A stretch of 64,000 nucleotides of DNA from Carboxylicivirga sp. (GTDB lineage Bacteria > Bacteroidota > Bacteroidia > Bacteroidales > Marinilabiliaceae). The notes below the pieces were generated by a model that was not told where the DNA came from, did no database searches, and saw nothing but the letters and a program-made list of their open reading frames with translations. The position numbers were made by a program, and so were the translations under genes. This document shows positions 28,187 to 36,627 of the stretch, one piece after another (position 1 is the first letter of the stretch; every line of letters begins with the position of its first letter). The stretch spans positions 62,001 to 126,000 of the forward strand of contig JAOARW010000121.1 of NCBI GenBank assembly GCA_025210475.1, read 5' to 3'.

Positions 28187-29530
28187 ATGAAGAGACATGT
28201 ATTAAGTTTATTGCTATTAGTGGGGATAATAGCGGGAACGACCAACTCTTTTGCACAAGAAGAGTCTAAAATGGATAGTGTTGAGTGTTTAAAAAACTAT
28301 TCGTTATATAAGGAAGCACTCAAGAAAAAAATGTACGATTATTCGATTGACGCCTGGCGTACCATGTTTGATCAGTGTCCGGATGTTACCATTCGACTTT
28401 ATTCAGATGGTGTAAAGCTGTATAAGCATTATATCAAAAAAGAAACGGATAATGTTAGAAAAGAAGCATTGATAGATACTTTAATGATGGTTTACGACCA
28501 ACGTATTAAATACTTTGGCGATCATCCTAAATATCCTGAAGGTTGGGTGTTGGGTCGAAAAGGTATCGATATTGTTACCTATCGTCGAAATGATGTTGAA
28601 TCCATTAAAATGGCCATTGATTGTTTTGAAGCATCCCATCAGCAACTTGCCACTAAAGTGGAGCCCATGGTGGCTGTTAACTGGTTGCAGGCAACAAACG
28701 CATTGTTAAAAACAGGCGATCGAACAGAAGTCGAGTTATTGAATGTGTATTTGGATGTGGATGAAGTATTATCATCACACATTGCCAAACAAAAGAGTGA
28801 GAAACACATTGCCATGCTCAATAAAGCAAGTAATACGTGTGTTGAAATTGTATCAAACAGTGGGTTGGATGATTGTAATACTTTACAAAGTGCTTTATCA
28901 GATAAATATGAATTAGTAAAAGATAATCCAGCTGGACTGGAGCGTTTATTAACCTTATTAAATTCATTAGATTGTACAAATAGCGAATTGTATGCCAAGG
29001 CTGCAGAGCAGAATTACCAATTGGCACCAACTGCAAAAGCATCGTACTTATTGGCTAAATATTTTATTAAGCAAAATCAGTTTGATAAAGCCAAAGAGTA
29101 TTATTTGAAAACCATCAGCCAGGCCGACGATCAGGAATTACAGGCCAAATGTTTTTATGAGTTAGCAGTTGTTACATTCTCACACTTTAAGAATAGTCCG
29201 GAGGCCAGAAAATATGCTAAAAATGCACTTCAGAAAAAGAATAACTGGGGAAAGCCGCTAATATTGATAGGAAATATCTATGCCCAGGAGAGTGCTAATT
29301 ATGGCGCAAATGATTTTGAGCATAAAACAGTTTATTGGGTGGCTATCGATCAGTTTAGAAAAGCTATAAGTATTGATCCCGAATGTAAGGACGAAGCTAA
29401 CAAGCAGATTAGTTTGTATTCACAATATTTACCAGATAAAGAAACCGGTTTTTTCCATGGAATTCAGGAAGGTGAAAATTATACCGTGGGATCGTGGATA
29501 AACGAAAAAACGATAGTGAGATATCGCTAA
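28187..29530 (+). CDS. Secreted TPR-containing protein
   Basis: A 447-residue protein with a signal peptide (MKRHVLSLLLLVGIIAGTTN, then SFAQ) and a mature part with several divergent TPR units (KASYLLAKYFIKQNQFDKAK; CFYELAVVTFSHFKNSPEAR). The C-terminus FFHGIQEGENYTVGSWI is conserved among Bacteroidales homologues that I recall. I chose ATG 28187 (28181 is possible) because it starts the signal peptide; upstream codons overlap the promoter. It is probably periplasmic. A sigma-54-like promoter would place it under an enhancer-binding activator. A strong terminator follows. The function is unknown. Confidence 0.8.
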   Translation: MKRHVLSLLLLVGIIAGTTNSFAQEESKMDSVECLKNYSLYKEALKKKMYDYSIDAWRTMFDQCPDVTIRLYSDGVKLYKHYIKKETDNVRKEALIDTLMMVYDQRIKYFGDHPKYPEGWVLGRKGIDIVTYRRNDVESIKMAIDCFEASHQQLATKVEPMVAVNWLQATNALLKTGDRTEVELLNVYLDVDEVLSSHIAKQKSEKHIAMLNKASNTCVEIVSNSGLDDCNTLQSALSDKYELVKDNPAGLERLLTLLNSLDCTNSELYAKAAEQNYQLAPTAKASYLLAKYFIKQNQFDKAKEYYLKTISQADDQELQAKCFYELAVVTFSHFKNSPEARKYAKNALQKKNNWGKPLILIGNIYAQESANYGANDFEHKTVYWVAIDQFRKAISIDPECKDEANKQISLYSQYLPDKETGFFHGIQEGENYTVGSWINEKTIVRYR

Positions 29531-29545
29531 ATGAGTGAGATTAAG

Positions 29546-29577
29546 AAGCGTTACCAAATTGGGTAACGCTTTTTTTA
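29546..29577 (+). terminator. Terminator of the TPR gene
   Basis: AAGCGTTACC (29546-29555) pairs perfectly with GGTAACGCTT (29562-29571) around a 6-base loop, followed by a T run to 29577. Confidence 0.85.
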
Positions 29578-29596
29578 ATAATTTTTACGGGATAAT

Positions 29597-29803
29597 TTAG
29601 TTGTTCGATGATAAGAATGTACCTGTTGGCAACATATTATCAGGCGGAGGTGTTCCATTCTTCATTTTAAATGCTTTCCTTTTGCATTGATCTTTTAGCT
29701 CACCATTACAATAGCGATTTATAAATCCTTGACAAGCCAGTTGGTTACTCGGACTGTAGCGGATAAGAAAACCGCACTTGTCAATTAATTCGCAAGTTTC
29801 CAT
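29597..29803 (-). CDS. Cysteine-rich miniprotein, probable metal binder
   Basis: A 68-residue protein with cysteines at 4, 10, 24, 32 and 40, beginning METCELIDKCGFL. The pattern C-x5-C-x-F, then CxGF and YC-x-G, recurs in short conserved proteins of anaerobic bacteria, and the spacing suggests zinc or iron-sulfur binding. There is no signal peptide or membrane helix. It stands alone between two plus-strand genes, beyond the terminator of the TPR gene. The coding call is supported by the ordered cysteine pattern; the function is unknown. Confidence 0.65.
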   Translation of the reverse strand: METCELIDKCGFLIRYSPSNQLACQGFINRYCNGELKDQCKRKAFKMKNGTPPPDNMLPTGTFLSSNN

Positions 29804-29920
29804 AATTTATTAGTTAGTGTTATTATTGGTGAATTAAAAGTAAGTCAATTATTTGTAATTAGCTAATTGTTTATTTGTTGTCAGTGAATGAAATATCATC
29901 ATGATATGTTGCACAAGAAA

Positions 29921-29952
29921 TTTGTCTTCATACTTGAAAGGTGTTACTTTCG
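29921..29952 (+). promoter_or_regulatory. Promoter of the acetyltransferase gene
   Basis: TTTG at 29921-29924 is separated by 20 bases from TACTTTCG (29945-29952), one mismatch from TAnnTTTG. The predicted start lies about 16 bases before ATG 29974, which supports that start over the upstream GTG at 29941. Confidence 0.45.
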
Positions 29953-29973
29953 GTGAGAAAATTAAACTTGAGT

Positions 29974-30525
29974 ATGAGCACAACTGATTTGTCAAAATAT
30001 AATAACGATTGGTTTGATGAGGGCGCCGGAACTTTTAAAAGAAGTATCTGGTTTATGATCAATGCGCTTTTTTTGATTAATCCCCTGAATCCTCTTTCAG
30101 GAATTAAAGTGCGATTACTGCGATATTTTGGCGCTAAAGTAGGCAAAGGTGTGGTTATAAAGCCTGGTGTAAATATCAAATATCCATGGAATCTTGAAGT
30201 TGGAGATTATACGTGGATTGGAGAACGTGTATGGATTGATAACCTTGATAAAGTTATCATCGGAGCCAATTGTTGTTTATCGCAAGAAGCATTGATTCTT
30301 ATAGGGAATCATAACTATAAAAAGTCAACTTTCGATCTGCAAATATCCCCGGTGGTGCTTGAAGATGGAGTTTGGTTAGGTGCCCGGTCAATTGTTACAG
30401 GTGGGGTAACATGCAAGAGTCATTCGGTTTTGGCTGTAAATAGTGTAGCTTCAAAATCATTGGAGGCTAATGGTATTTATCGTGGTAATCCGGCTGTTAA
30501 AGTTAAAGAACGTATTATTGCCTAG
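29974..30525 (+). CDS. WcaF-like hexapeptide acetyltransferase
   Basis: A 183-residue left-handed beta-helix acyltransferase like WcaF, which O-acetylates sugars of exported polysaccharides using acetyl-CoA. The N-terminal part WFMINALFLINPLNPLSGIKV is a family feature. Hexapeptide repeats run from about residue 45 (GAKVGKGVVIKPGVNIKYP) to 165 (GARSIVTGGVTCKSH), with a probable catalytic His in NHNY. I chose ATG 29974 because the promoter overlaps the longer frame. Its 3' end overlaps the convergent dehalogenase-like gene by 11 bases. The specific substrate is unknown. Confidence 0.85.
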   Translation: MSTTDLSKYNNDWFDEGAGTFKRSIWFMINALFLINPLNPLSGIKVRLLRYFGAKVGKGVVIKPGVNIKYPWNLEVGDYTWIGERVWIDNLDKVIIGANCCLSQEALILIGNHNYKKSTFDLQISPVVLEDGVWLGARSIVTGGVTCKSHSVLAVNSVASKSLEANGIYRGNPAVKVKERIIA

Positions 30526-31870
30526 TTTGAAGCCACTTGGGTAGTTTAGCAGGTTTAGCTTTACGGCCGTAAAAGAAATCATCCATTTTTACGGCCCAGA
30601 ATCTGAAATTTGGAAACTGACGAATGCTCCATCGTACCATATTGTGCATGATATTATTGGGGTGAGAGTAGGGGCAGGTGCTCATGCAACGGCCACAATC
30701 TGTACCGGCTGTGCACCAATAATTAAAACATTGTTCTGAATTAATTTGCCAGCGTTTTACTCCGTTGATAAGAAGTGGTTTTTTTTCAGGAATAGCTGAG
30801 GCCGGACAGTTAATGGCGCACTTTAGACATTTGGTGCAAAAATCCTCATAACTGTCATCGTATTTTCTCTCAACATGTGCTAGTGGCATATTGGTTGTTA
30901 CTACTCCAACTCTTACGCGAGGCCCTAACTCAGGTGTCATTAATAGTCCCATACGACCAATTTCACCCAAATTGGCATCACGGGCAACCAATGGTGCTAC
31001 CACCTGATAGTTGCCATCAATATGAGCCCTGGCTTCGAAACCACAATTTCGTATAAATTGAGCCAGCTGAACAGCGATTATACCAGCTTGTAAATATTGG
31101 TTGGCCGACTCCATAATAATGGATGCCTTAGGAGCTGCTTTTACCATCTCATGATCCATTTCTACCGTAAACGCAATGCCAGTGTGGTGATTTTGCTCAA
31201 TTGACTTGCCATATCGATCGCCACGTCCACCAACCGAATACCAATGGTAATCTTTCATTTGGGTGAAACCAATTGATTTAACGCCTGATTTTTTGGCCCA
31301 GGTTTTTATGAATTGACCATATTCTTCCTGAGATAATTGGTTCGTATTCTTTTTAGTTTCGCCTTCTACATGCTCATGCAGGCCGTCAACGATTTGAAAA
31401 ATAGATTTGGTGGCTTCAAAAGATAAAGGGTTATAGAATTTGGAATCTTGTCCCAGTAAGCCGGGTAGTTTTCTAAATCCGTCGTCATTGGTTTTATGAG
31501 AGGGGAATTCTTTGTAGTAACTATCAAATCGTTCTGTTCCGGGTTTTAGTTCGCACCTGGCAAACATGATGGTACGTTCATCAATGTTTCCATTGGCTTT
31601 ATTTTCTGTTTTGGACGAGAAAAAGAATGAAGGAAGGAATAGATAAACAGCGCCGACTATTATTACCAGATTAATACAGGCAAGAATCCAATAAAAATCA
31701 GCAGGAACATACATTGGAACAATGGAAATGGCTAGAAATGGAATTAGCAATATTAAAGCTTTAACAGCAGCTTGTTTTTGTTGCTCAATAAAGCTAGTCG
31801 CTGCCATTAAAATCGACAGGAGTGTGCATACAACTCCGAAAAATGATAATATGCTTGCTTGATAATCCAT
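30515..31870 (-). CDS. Membrane-anchored reductive dehalogenase-like Fe-S/corrinoid protein
   Basis: A 451-residue protein with three N-terminal membrane helices (about 5-25, 35-55, 60-84) and a C-terminal catalytic region resembling RdhA. Diagnostic stretches are GEIGRMGLLMTPELGPRVRV followed by GVVTTNMPL, a ferredoxin-type cluster motif CTKCLKCAINCP, and a second motif with CFNYWC, CGRC and MSTCPYSHP. RdhA proteins use a corrinoid and two [4Fe-4S] clusters to remove halogen from organic compounds; epoxyqueuosine reductase QueG is a distant relative. Classic RdhA has a Tat signal and a separate small RdhB anchor; here the anchor is fused at the N-terminus. It is last in the yigZ-pfkB-rdhA operon (44-base gap). 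The substrate is unknown and halogen reduction is not proven. Confidence 0.8.
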   Translation of the reverse strand: MDYQASILSFFGVVCTLLSILMAATSFIEQQKQAAVKALILLIPFLAISIVPMYVPADFYWILACINLVIIVGAVYLFLPSFFFSSKTENKANGNIDERTIMFARCELKPGTERFDSYYKEFPSHKTNDDGFRKLPGLLGQDSKFYNPLSFEATKSIFQIVDGLHEHVEGETKKNTNQLSQEEYGQFIKTWAKKSGVKSIGFTQMKDYHWYSVGGRGDRYGKSIEQNHHTGIAFTVEMDHEMVKAAPKASIIMESANQYLQAGIIAVQLAQFIRNCGFEARAHIDGNYQVVAPLVARDANLGEIGRMGLLMTPELGPRVRVGVVTTNMPLAHVERKYDDSYEDFCTKCLKCAINCPASAIPEKKPLLINGVKRWQINSEQCFNYWCTAGTDCGRCMSTCPYSHPNNIMHNMVRWSIRQFPNFRFWAVKMDDFFYGRKAKPAKLPKWLQTRQ

Positions 31871-31914
31871 TTCTTCAATTGGGTTTGATAAAGATTTGTG
31901 TTATGGGCTATTTG

Positions 31915-32862
31915 TCATCGCTTCCGATCAGACAAACCAGAGTTATTAAATTTCACATTAAAATCATCGCGCGAATCATAGCTGACTGCTCCTCCGGCAA
32001 CAGTGGTTGATAAGGCTGCATTTTTACAGGCTAATTCAATGATTTGTTCATGAGGTAGCTTTTCGATTAAGCCAGTCAGGTATCCTGCAGTAAAGGCATC
32101 ACCAGCACCAATACAGTCAACCGGGTTTGCATTGTAATAGGTATTGTATGTTTTAATTTCCTTATGGTTGATTAGGCGCACACCTTCACTGCCGAGTGTA
32201 TTGGCAATTGTATGGTTATTGATATTCAACAGTTGTTGAAGCGACATATTGTTTCCTTTTAACAAAAGTTCCAATTCTGTTTCATTTGGGAAAAAGACGT
32301 CTAAATGGGGTACTAAATCCTTCAGTTGGGTATCCCACTTTTCATCAACATCCCATTGTGGATCTAATGAAGTACTGGTTCCAAGAGATTTGATATTTTT
32401 GAAAAATTCAGGGAGCTTGTTTCTAAAATTGGGAAGAACGTATGGATTGGAGAGATGAAAATGGGTGCTGTTTTTTATAAGCTGATCAGGAATATCATCA
32501 GGTCTTAAGTTGGCCATTGCGCCAGCGTGAGTTATGTTAGCGCGTTCTTCACCTTTACTCATCACCACAGTAACACCTGTTTTAAAATTTTCTTTTATTA
32601 CAAGGTAATCAGTATAAACACCGTAATTATCAAGCATGGCTTTAAATTGTTCTCCCAGACTATCATTGCCGATGGCACCAATGTAGGCGACTTTTAAACC
32701 CAAACGTGCTAGATGAGCCGCAGTTATTCCGGCAGAACTACCTAACACAACATCAAAATGATCTGCCAAAACTTCTTCACCAAAGCCGGGTAACTTATTA
32801 AAGTTGTTAAAAATCAAGTCGATGTTGCAATCGCCGGCAACAATTATATCTACTTTATCCAT
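31915..32862 (-). CDS. PfkB-family sugar kinase
   Basis: A 315-residue ribokinase-fold kinase. The N-terminal signature has GDCNIDLIF and LPGFGEEV followed by GSSAGITAAHLARLGLKVAY. The C-terminal signature is DCIGAGDAFTAGYL, with the catalytic Asp in GAGD. It phosphorylates a sugar or nucleoside with ATP; the substrate (ribose, fructose, 2-keto-3-deoxygluconate or other) cannot be fixed from sequence. It lies 18 bases after yigZ and 44 bases before the dehalogenase-like gene, in one minus-strand operon without other carbohydrate genes. Confidence 0.9.
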   Translation of the reverse strand: MDKVDIIVAGDCNIDLIFNNFNKLPGFGEEVLADHFDVVLGSSAGITAAHLARLGLKVAYIGAIGNDSLGEQFKAMLDNYGVYTDYLVIKENFKTGVTVVMSKGEERANITHAGAMANLRPDDIPDQLIKNSTHFHLSNPYVLPNFRNKLPEFFKNIKSLGTSTSLDPQWDVDEKWDTQLKDLVPHLDVFFPNETELELLLKGNNMSLQQLLNINNHTIANTLGSEGVRLINHKEIKTYNTYYNANPVDCIGAGDAFTAGYLTGLIEKLPHEQIIELACKNAALSTTVAGGAVSYDSRDDFNVKFNNSGLSDRKR

Positions 32863-32880
32863 TTTATTAAACTAATTGCA

Positions 32881-33495
32881 TTAAACAGTTTCCAGAAACT
32901 CGAGGTCTGCTGATTCAATCTTTTCCAATTTTGATATTATTCGTCCGACAGATGATTGTCGACAGCTCCATTTGATTGAACACCTTAGGTTAAAGTCCTG
33001 ATTTATTATTTCCGGATTTTCTTCCTTCATTATTTTCATAATGTCATTCATCACCCCATAGTCGAAGTTAACCTGGTAAACATCATTAACCGTTTTTTCA
33101 ACGATCGAGGTATTGTTTATGGCGTCAATACTGGCCTCTTTGTATGCATGAATCAGGCCGCTTGTACCTAATTTAGTGCCTCCAAAATATCGAACCACAA
33201 CAATTAAAATGTTGGTTAACTCGTGCGATCGTATCTGTCCGTATATTGGTTTACCCGCAGTACCAGAAGGTTCGCCATCATCATTCGCCCTAAATCGCTT
33301 CCCATCAAGCCCCAGTTGCCAGGCAAAACAATGGTGGCGGGCATCGTAGTATTTCTTCTTTAAGTCAGTTACCAAATCTTTAACTTCGTCTTCGCTACTA
33401 ATCGGATAGGCATAGCTTATAAATTTACTTCCCTTTTCTTTGTAAATGCCTTCAGAGGCTTTGGCAATAGTTTTGTATTTATCCTGATCGGTCAT
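32881..33495 (-). CDS. yigZ: YigZ/IMPACT family protein
   Basis: A protein of the UPF0029/IMPACT family, related to eukaryotic IMPACT and to translation-factor-like folds. Visible signatures are GSKFISYAYPISSEDE, DARHHCFAWQLG, the DDGEPSGTAGKPI motif and VVVRYFGGTKLGTSGLI. A C-terminal ferredoxin-like domain follows. I chose ATG 33495, giving 204 residues and the family start (TDQDKYKTIAKASEGIYKEK). The longer frame from 33546 adds a hydrophobic 17-residue extension not seen in relatives. It is probably the first gene of the yigZ-pfkB-rdhA operon. The cellular role is not well defined. Confidence 0.88.
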   Translation of the reverse strand: MTDQDKYKTIAKASEGIYKEKGSKFISYAYPISSEDEVKDLVTDLKKKYYDARHHCFAWQLGLDGKRFRANDDGEPSGTAGKPIYGQIRSHELTNILIVVVRYFGGTKLGTSGLIHAYKEASIDAINNTSIVEKTVNDVYQVNFDYGVMNDIMKIMKEENPEIINQDFNLRCSIKWSCRQSSVGRIISKLEKIESADLEFLETV

Positions 33496-33728
33496 TGAAT
33501 TTCCTGCATTTTCAGAATGTGAAAATAAGAAAAATATCATAGGCATTTTTAGAGTGACTTTTATTAATCACAGACATTTACATGTTTTGTAATTGAATTT
33601 TGAGTCTGCGAAGTGGTGTTAGTGATCAGAAAATCAGAATGAAAACTTCTAGTTAATCTTCTTCTAACCTTTATCCTTCTGTTGATGATAACATATCTCA
33701 TTAAAAATACCTGCGAGAATGCTACCTT

Positions 33729-33736
33729 TATATTTG
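33729..33736 (+). promoter_or_regulatory. -7 element of the SnoaL-like lipoprotein gene
   Basis: TATATTTG is an exact TAnnTTTG match lying inside the longer frame that opens at 33719. It argues for translation from ATG 33767, about 25 bases after the predicted start site. Confidence 0.5.
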
Positions 33737-33766
33737 TTTATGCTGCAAACAAAACTATACGGAAAT

Positions 33767-34222
33767 ATGAAATATCTAATTTCTATTGCCTTGATTGGCT
33801 TATTATTCGGTTCGTGTCAGAATAAAATAAGTGAGCAATCCGCAATAACTCAGGTATCCCAAGAGGATAAAGCGAAAATTCTGGCACAAATGGATGCCTC
33901 AAGACAATGCTGGAACAAGGGCGATTTTGAAGGTTATATGAAAGTGTACTGGCAATCCGACTCATTAACATTTATGGGGTTGAATAGTATAACAAAAGGT
34001 TGGCATTCCACCTTAAGGAATTATAAAAAAGGTTACCCTACGCAACAACATCGTGGCGTATTAAGCTATTCCTTTCATCATTTTAATCAGTTGGCATCTG
34101 ATTGTATTTTAGTTGTTGGTAGTTTTCATTTGGAGAGGGAAGTGGGTAATGCAGAAGGGAATTTCTCGCTTATCTGGAAGAAGATAAATGGCGAATGGCG
34201 GATTATTTTAGATCATACCTAA
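33767..34222 (+). CDS. SnoaL/DUF4440-like lipoprotein
   Basis: A 151-residue lipoprotein with signal sequence MKYLISIALIGLLFGSC, where the lipobox LFGSC marks lipidation at Cys17. The mature part has the NTF2-like pattern CWNKGDFEGYMKVYWQSDSL, then TFMGLN, and ends WKKINGEWRIILDHT, typical of DUF4440/SnoaL-like small ligand-binding domains. I chose ATG 33767 on the basis of the signal peptide and promoter position. It stands alone and faces away from the yigZ operon. The ligand is unknown. Confidence 0.82.
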   Translation: MKYLISIALIGLLFGSCQNKISEQSAITQVSQEDKAKILAQMDASRQCWNKGDFEGYMKVYWQSDSLTFMGLNSITKGWHSTLRNYKKGYPTQQHRGVLSYSFHHFNQLASDCILVVGSFHLEREVGNAEGNFSLIWKKINGEWRIILDHT

Positions 34223-34443
34223 CCTGGACAAGCCAGAATTGTACAAAGTACAGAGATATGAGTATCAATATTTACAGCTTACTTAAAATATTCTGCCAAA
34301 AAAACACGAATTTCAGAAGTAAGCGCCCACAAATTTTAGGCTTTTAGTTATAAAAATCAAGATTCAAATATTAAAGATTCGCTATCACAACCCGTGTTGA
34401 AACCCTTTTTTATATCTTCGCATCTAAACAAAAAAATGCAGAA

Positions 34444-34959
34444 ATGAGTAATTTCAAGGAAGATTTGATGAAAGTGAAAGCTTTCGTTTTTGATGTGGAT
34501 GGGGTGTTGTCGTCGCAAATGATACCAATGCATCCAAGTGGAGAGCCGATGCGTACGGCTAATATTAAAGATGGTTTTGCTCTGCAATTAGCTGTTAAAC
34601 TGGGTTATCCGGTGGCGATTATATCAGGGGGTAATACTCTAGCTGTTAAAAAGCGCTACGAAGGTTTAGGTTTGAAAGATGTATACCTTGGAATTTCGGA
34701 TAAATGGCCTTGTTTTGAAAAATGGATGGAAACAGCAGGTATTAAAGCTGAAGAAGTTATGTATATGGGTGACGATTTACCGGATTATCCCGTTATGAAA
34801 CGTGTTGGTATTCCGGTTTGTCCATCTGATGCTGTGGAGGAGATTAAATCACTGTGTAAATATATCTCAGATAAAAAAGGAGGAGAAGGAGCTGTTCGCG
34901 ATGTAATGGAACAAGTATTGCGGGCGCATGGTAAGTGGGCTTTAGATTATATCAGGTAA
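34444..34959 (+). CDS. kdsC: KdsC-type HAD phosphatase (Kdo-8-phosphate phosphatase)
   Basis: A 171-residue HAD-superfamily C0 phosphatase of the KdsC type, which releases phosphate from 3-deoxy-D-manno-octulosonate 8-phosphate for lipopolysaccharide core synthesis. Motifs: catalytic FDVDGVLS near residue 17 (both Asp), ISGGNT (motif 2 Ser), then Lys in SDKWPCFEKW and MGDDLPDYPVM (motif 4). Small size without a cap domain matches KdsC. It begins a short operon with the UbiA-type gene 31 bases downstream. Confidence 0.9.
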   Translation: MSNFKEDLMKVKAFVFDVDGVLSSQMIPMHPSGEPMRTANIKDGFALQLAVKLGYPVAIISGGNTLAVKKRYEGLGLKDVYLGISDKWPCFEKWMETAGIKAEEVMYMGDDLPDYPVMKRVGIPVCPSDAVEEIKSLCKYISDKKGGEGAVRDVMEQVLRAHGKWALDYIR

Positions 34960-34990
34960 ACCTTTAATTGCTTTCTAACACTTGGGCTCT

Positions 34991-35932
34991 ATGGATTTTA
35001 TAAAACTTATCCGTTACAAAAACTTAATAATGATTGGTGTTATGCAATATGCATTACGCTATGGTTTGATCTTACCTATATTAAATCATTTTGAAGTAAG
35101 CCCGGTGTTATCGCACCTTCGTTTTGCCTTGGTAGTATTAGCCACTTTATTGCTCGCAGCCTCGGGTTATATTATAAATGATTATTTCGACATCAGAATC
35201 GATCGAATTAATAAACCCGACAAAGTGCTTGTTGGCAAACGTATTGCGCGTCGAACAGCTTTGTTTTGGCATGTATTACTAACCGTCTTTGGTATTTTAA
35301 TCGGTTTGTTTATAGCTTATGTGGCCCGAAAAGAGACCTATGCGTTAATGTTTGTTGCCGTTCCAATTCTACTTTGGTATTACAGCACCACATTTAAGCG
35401 GCACATCGTTATAGGAAATTTACTTATTTCCTTTTTAACAGCCATTGTTGTTATTTTGGTTGTATCGGTCGAGTTTGCCATGCTTGTTCGTGTGCACGGT
35501 CAGGCAATTGTTCGGTCTGAAGCTTGTTCACTGGCTTGGTTTTGGACCAACGGTTTTGCGATTTTTGCATTTCTCTGCAATTTTATTCGGGAAATAATCA
35601 AGGATACTGAAGATTTAAAGGGCGATCGGGCTGTTGGATGTAAAACTCTGCCAATAGCACTTGGCATACCTTTAACAAAGGTTTTTGTACTCATTCTGCA
35701 AGTAATCTCGTTGCTGGCATTGTGGATTATTTATTTTGGTGTTGATGCCTTTAAAAGCATTCCTTATGCATTGCCCTATTTCATTATCGCATTTACCCTT
35801 CCACACTTATTAATGATGTACAAGTGGTTAAAAGCTCAAACCCGGTCAGATTACCATGGCGTTAGTACCATTAGTAAAATTATTATTCTTTTTGGAGTGA
35901 TTTTCATTGTATTAGCCGGGCAGATGTTTTAA
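34991..35932 (+). CDS. UbiA-family prenyltransferase
   Basis: A 313-residue polytopic membrane prenyltransferase with both Asp-rich motifs of the UbiA family: GYIINDYFDIRIDRINKP near residues 59-76 and NFIREIIKDTEDLKGDRAVG near 199-218. Bacteroidota homologues at this position are usually annotated geranylgeranylglycerol-phosphate geranylgeranyltransferase-like. Menaquinone or heme O synthesis enzymes are alternatives. I chose ATG 34991; the frame also opens at TTG 34982. It follows kdsC closely, suggesting cotranscription with a lipid-envelope function. Confidence 0.87.
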   Translation: MDFIKLIRYKNLIMIGVMQYALRYGLILPILNHFEVSPVLSHLRFALVVLATLLLAASGYIINDYFDIRIDRINKPDKVLVGKRIARRTALFWHVLLTVFGILIGLFIAYVARKETYALMFVAVPILLWYYSTTFKRHIVIGNLLISFLTAIVVILVVSVEFAMLVRVHGQAIVRSEACSLAWFWTNGFAIFAFLCNFIREIIKDTEDLKGDRAVGCKTLPIALGIPLTKVFVLILQVISLLALWIIYFGVDAFKSIPYALPYFIIAFTLPHLLMMYKWLKAQTRSDYHGVSTISKIIILFGVIFIVLAGQMF

Positions 35933-35986
35933 AACACTTCACTGGTCTTACTTTAAAAATTGCCCCTATTAAGTGCGCAATTATTA

Positions 35987-35994
35987 TATATTTG
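35987..35994 (+). promoter_or_regulatory. -7 element of the maf-dpp11 unit
   Basis: TATATTTG is an exact TAnnTTTG match with the predicted start about 33 bases before ATG 36034. No good -33 element is seen. Confidence 0.45.
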
Positions 35995-36033
35995 CCTTTT
36001 TGATTACAGGCAATATTGAAGAATATCATATAA

Positions 36034-36606
36034 ATGCAGAATTATAAATTAATATTGGCATCACAGTCGCCACGCCGTAAGGAATTGTTATCACAATTAA
36101 ACAGACCTTTTGAAGTGGTGGTAAGAGATAGCGGAGAGGAAGTATACCCGGATGGAATGGCAAATGAAGCTGTTCCTGTGTATCTGGCCAAACAAAAAGC
36201 AGAAGCATACAAAGCTGATTATCAGGAAAAGGATGTTGTGGTGATCACCGCTGATACTATAGTGTGCTGTAACGGAGAAGTTCTGGGTAAACCAAAAGAT
36301 AAAGAAGATGCCGTTCGAATGTTGAAAATGCTTTCAAATTGTGGGCATAAGGTAATAACGGGAGTGACCTTAACCAGTGCCGAAAAGCAAAAGTCCTTTA
36401 CTGCCAGTACTACAGTATTCTTTAAAGAGCTCACAGAGGATGAAATAGAGTATTACATCGAAAATTATCAACCATTTGATAAAGCCGGAGCCTACGGAAT
36501 TCAGGAATGGATTGGCATGATTGGTATCGAACGAATCGAAGGTTCTTACTTCAATGTAGTGGGATTACCGGTGCAAAAACTATACACAGAATTATTAAAA
36601 TTTTAA
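36034..36606 (+). CDS. maf: Maf family nucleotide pyrophosphatase
   Basis: A 190-residue Maf/HAM1-fold pyrophosphatase that hydrolyses non-canonical or modified nucleoside triphosphates such as dTTP/UTP or m7GTP. The family signature ILASQSPRRKELLSQL is at residues 7-22. The catalytic acid lies in VITADTIVCCNGEVLGKPKD, and the tail has YDKAGAYGIQ-like FDKAGAYGIQEW. It is 21 bases upstream of the dpp11 gene and probably cotranscribed. Substrate specificity is not assigned; MAF proteins are also linked to arrest of cell division. Confidence 0.92.
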   Translation: MQNYKLILASQSPRRKELLSQLNRPFEVVVRDSGEEVYPDGMANEAVPVYLAKQKAEAYKADYQEKDVVVITADTIVCCNGEVLGKPKDKEDAVRMLKMLSNCGHKVITGVTLTSAEKQKSFTASTTVFFKELTEDEIEYYIENYQPFDKAGAYGIQEWIGMIGIERIEGSYFNVVGLPVQKLYTELLKF

Positions 36607-36627
36607 GTATCCAATAAATCAACAGAA

